Positions 62,901-64,000 of a stretch of DNA of 64,000 bases are shown piece by piece. The stretch covers positions 3,090,001 through 3,154,000 of the forward strand of contig NZ_CP150290.1 in assembly GCF_038051995.1 (NCBI RefSeq), read 5' to 3'. The position numbers and the translations under genes are program-made. How positions within the stretch are numbered: position 1 is the first letter of the stretch; each line of letters starts with the position of its first letter. This stretch comes from Paenibacillus sp. FSL H8-0537 (GTDB taxonomy: Bacteria; Bacillota; Bacilli; Paenibacillales; Paenibacillaceae). The notes under the pieces were generated by a model. It was not told the origin of the DNA. It saw only the letters and a list, made by a program, of their open reading frames with translations, and did not search any database.

Positions 62901-64000
62901 GTTCCGATCATGGTTGGAGACAATTCCGCCACTCAGACGGTATATGCCCCATATATGGGAGCGCGAGGCGAGGCAGTGACAAAACTTACTTTCGAATTCG
63001 AAGTTCCTGCTGGGCTCGCGGATGTTGACGGAATTAAAGTTGCTGCATCATTGGAACTCCCGGACGGTGCAAGTATCGTTCGCACCTCCAGCGGACGCCC
63101 GGCTTCGCTAACTTACGTAGCCCCGGACGCGAACGGAATACGTATCGTGGCGATACCGCCCGAAGTTACCCTGACGGTTGCACCTAACGGATCGGAACGT
63201 AAAGCGATCAGTGTGATTGCAAGCGTGTACGGCGGAGCTGCGGGAAATGCGCTGACGCAGCTCCGTTGGCTGCCTGGAAGTCTTAGTGGGGTTGATTTTG
63301 CCGGCGGAACGAAAGGAACCGATATTTTGGCCACACCTCAATTCACCACTACTGCCAACGGCGACTATACCGTTTATGCCCTAGACGAAGCAGGCAATGA
63401 AGCAGTGAAAACCATCACTGTTACTGGGATCTCAACCTCGTCTTCGTCGGATAACGGCAATCGACCGGTCACATCGGGGACGACTGTGAAGTTAGATTCG
63501 AATGGCGGGATTACAATTCTCGTCGATCCATCCGACATCAAACAAGTCAAGCGTTCGGACGGCACGGTGATCGAGCAAGTCATCCTCCCCGAACGGACGA
63601 GGGAGCAAGTGTTGGAACTCCTGAAAAATGCGATGGAACCGATTGTCAGAATTACAATCGGCAATCGGGAGCAAGCGGTACAGGCACAGCTTCAAGCATA
63701 CTGGATCGTGGATATGGTCAAAGCTAATTCCAATACAATTGTCGAGGTGAGGTTGAACGATTCTAGCTACCAATTGCGGTTAAGCGCGATCGATCTGACC
63801 GGCTTGGCGGCGCGTCTCGACGCGGAAATATCGAATTTGACCGTGAACATCATACAGGCGCTGGCCGGCGAGCAAATTCGACAAGAGATCGATCGGATCG
63901 GCGTTTCTCAAGGTTTTTCTGTTTTCGCCGACGTCATTGACTACAAGGTGATGGTCGAAGCAAACGGGCAAATGCTGGAGGTGTACGACTTTGGTGGATC
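59928..64000 (+). CDS. large repeat-containing surface protein (3' partial)
   Basis: An open frame of 1357 codons reaching the window end. ATG 59928 follows AAAGGAG at 7 nt. Order: signal peptide (residues 1-28, ending VYADA); BspA-like leucine-rich repeats (about 40-230; for example ITSVVIPNNVKVIQTYGF and LTSIDLPDSLLTIGSSAF); a linker; eight 80-residue helical repeats (about 324-960) of FIVAR-like type (DVGQTSAGTRTVLETAMDAA, YTQDQLDTAVNQLNSAV); a beta-rich region (about 965-1165); and a further domain (DPSDIKQVKRSDGTVIEQV) of a kind often found in Paenibacillus S-layer-anchored proteins. The missing C-terminus may carry SLH domains, which is inference. Confidence 0.9.
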   Translation, partial: MKKSVLCLLIALFTFGTSFSQILPVYADANDFTFTIGSNGATVTDYRGTELNVVIPAEYAGTTVTEIGRSAFDTYGTGKPKITSVVIPNNVKVIQTYGFRYTGLTSIDLPDSLLTIGSSAFENNPLTTVVFPDSVTTIGNYSFYMNNLTSIKLSENLKTINGGAFDTNHIAKLVIPASVTNVASSSFYNNNLTSITVLGNATTFGTGVFEGNPGNLKIFGIANSPVAVYASSNGHTFVDGTALFQAVSSAKSLLKSNLVGTSVGQVPANAYNDLSADYDAAMLFIDGIGNATIAFDLANAANPLTSSIAAFNAQIVQAGNPAALAAAITAAQQALTDHPQGTDVGQTSAGTRTVLETAMDAAQQILDNGGNYTQDQLDTAVNQLNSAVQVFNAAVIQAGISTALDAAITAAQQALTDHPQGTDVGQTSAGTRIVLETAMDAAQQILDNAGNYTQDQLDTAVNQLNSAVQAFNAAVIQAGISTALDAAITAAQQALTNHPEGTDVGQTSAGTRTALETAMDAAQQILDNAGNYTQDQLDTAVNQLNSAVQVFNAAVIQAGIPTALGAAIMAAQQALTNHPEGTDVGQTSAGTRTVLETAMDAAQQILDNAGNYTQDQLDTAVNQLKSAVQAFNAAVIKAGISTALGAAITAAQQALTDHPQGTEVGQTSAGTRTALETAVDAAQQVLDNAGNYTQAQLDTAVNQLKSAVQAFNAAVIQAGIPTALGAAITAAQQALTDHPQGADVGQVSAGTRTVLETAMDAAQQVLDNAGNYTQAQLDTAVNQLKSAVQAFNAAVIQAGIPTALGAAITAAQQALTDHPQGTDVGQTSAGTRTVLETAVDAAQQILDNAGNYTQAQLDTAVNQLNSAVQVFNAAVIQAGIPTALGSAITAAQQALTDHPEGTDVGQTSAGDRAALQTVIDAAQAIADDAENQSQTRLDEATVSLNDAMAVFEAAWVGMVLTASANDLYGTSDTLRFTVFYGYEVTVIGTPVVPIMVGDNSATQTVYAPYMGARGEAVTKLTFEFEVPAGLADVDGIKVAASLELPDGASIVRTSSGRPASLTYVAPDANGIRIVAIPPEVTLTVAPNGSERKAISVIASVYGGAAGNALTQLRWLPGSLSGVDFAGGTKGTDILATPQFTTTANGDYTVYALDEAGNEAVKTITVTGISTSSSSDNGNRPVTSGTTVKLDSNGGITILVDPSDIKQVKRSDGTVIEQVILPERTREQVLELLKNAMEPIVRITIGNREQAVQAQLQAYWIVDMVKANSNTIVEVRLNDSSYQLRLSAIDLTGLAARLDAEISNLTVNIIQALAGEQIRQEIDRIGVSQGFSVFADVIDYKVMVEANGQMLEVYDFGG
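60900..62799 (+). repeat. 240-bp tandem repeats, 8 units
   Basis: Units begin at about 60900, 61140, 61380, 61620, 61860, 62100, 62340 and 62580, in phase with the reading frame (80 codons each). The first seven are nearly identical at DNA level, including silent positions; the eighth diverges in its second half, from GGAGACCGCGCT (62655) onward. The pattern points to recent duplication or gene conversion. Confidence 0.95.

Overview
The window comes from a moderately GC-rich Bacillota chromosome, most likely Paenibacillus or a close relative. The reasons are the miaB-ricA gene pair, a low-GC-type BirA operator, BdbC/BdbD, stand-alone bacterial nitric oxide synthase, HelD, GGAGG ribosome sites with many GTG/TTG starts, and a large secreted repeat protein of the Paenibacillus S-layer-associated kind. 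No rRNA or tRNA gene was recognised.

Layout. 0-6.2 kb: miaB (5' end outside the window), ricA, then bioY divergent from an ECF transporter operon (EcfA and an EcfA-EcfT fusion) across one palindromic BirA-type operator, followed by a frameshifted GNAT gene. 6.2-11.2 kb: an inverted-repeat element, an MFS exporter and an RND (SwrC-like) exporter. 11.3-24.4 kb: a seven-gene operon with a secreted/membrane protein, ABC-2 ATPase and permease, a coiled-coil membrane protein, MoxR ATPase, DUF58 protein and two large VWA membrane proteins; its function is undescribed as far as I know. 24.5-27.6 kb: rhodanese, a frameshifted Rpn-type nuclease gene, a small secreted Ig-like protein, and a type I-C-like CRISPR array (9 repeats, 8 spacers) with a leader but no cas genes in the window. 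27.6-39 kb: copper ATPase, then btuFCD and cobT-cobU-cbiB-cobS-cobD-cobQ, a transport plus nucleotide-loop-assembly cluster for cobalamin.

39-58.7 kb: phosphodiester glycosidase-like protein, HrpB helicase, DUF1294 protein, an IS607-type element with decayed tnpA and intact tnpB, HelD, BdbD/BdbC, nitric oxide synthase, two conserved unknowns, an AT-rich GNAT protein, a CNNM/CBS membrane protein, UppP, and a divergent TetR/MMPL pair. 58.7-59.9 kb is almost gene-free but holds hairpins and a decayed NUDIX gene. From 59.9 kb to the window end runs one open frame: signal peptide, BspA-like leucine-rich repeats, eight 240-bp tandem repeats, then an unfinished C-terminal part.

The most notable items are the biotin ECF operon controlled together with bioY from one operator, the ATPase-permease fusion and a His-to-Gln switch change in the other ATPase, the MoxR/VWA/ABC operon, the cas-less CRISPR array with its leader, the TnpB left behind by a dead IS607 transposase, an attenuator-like hairpin before btuF, and the near-identical repeats of the surface protein.
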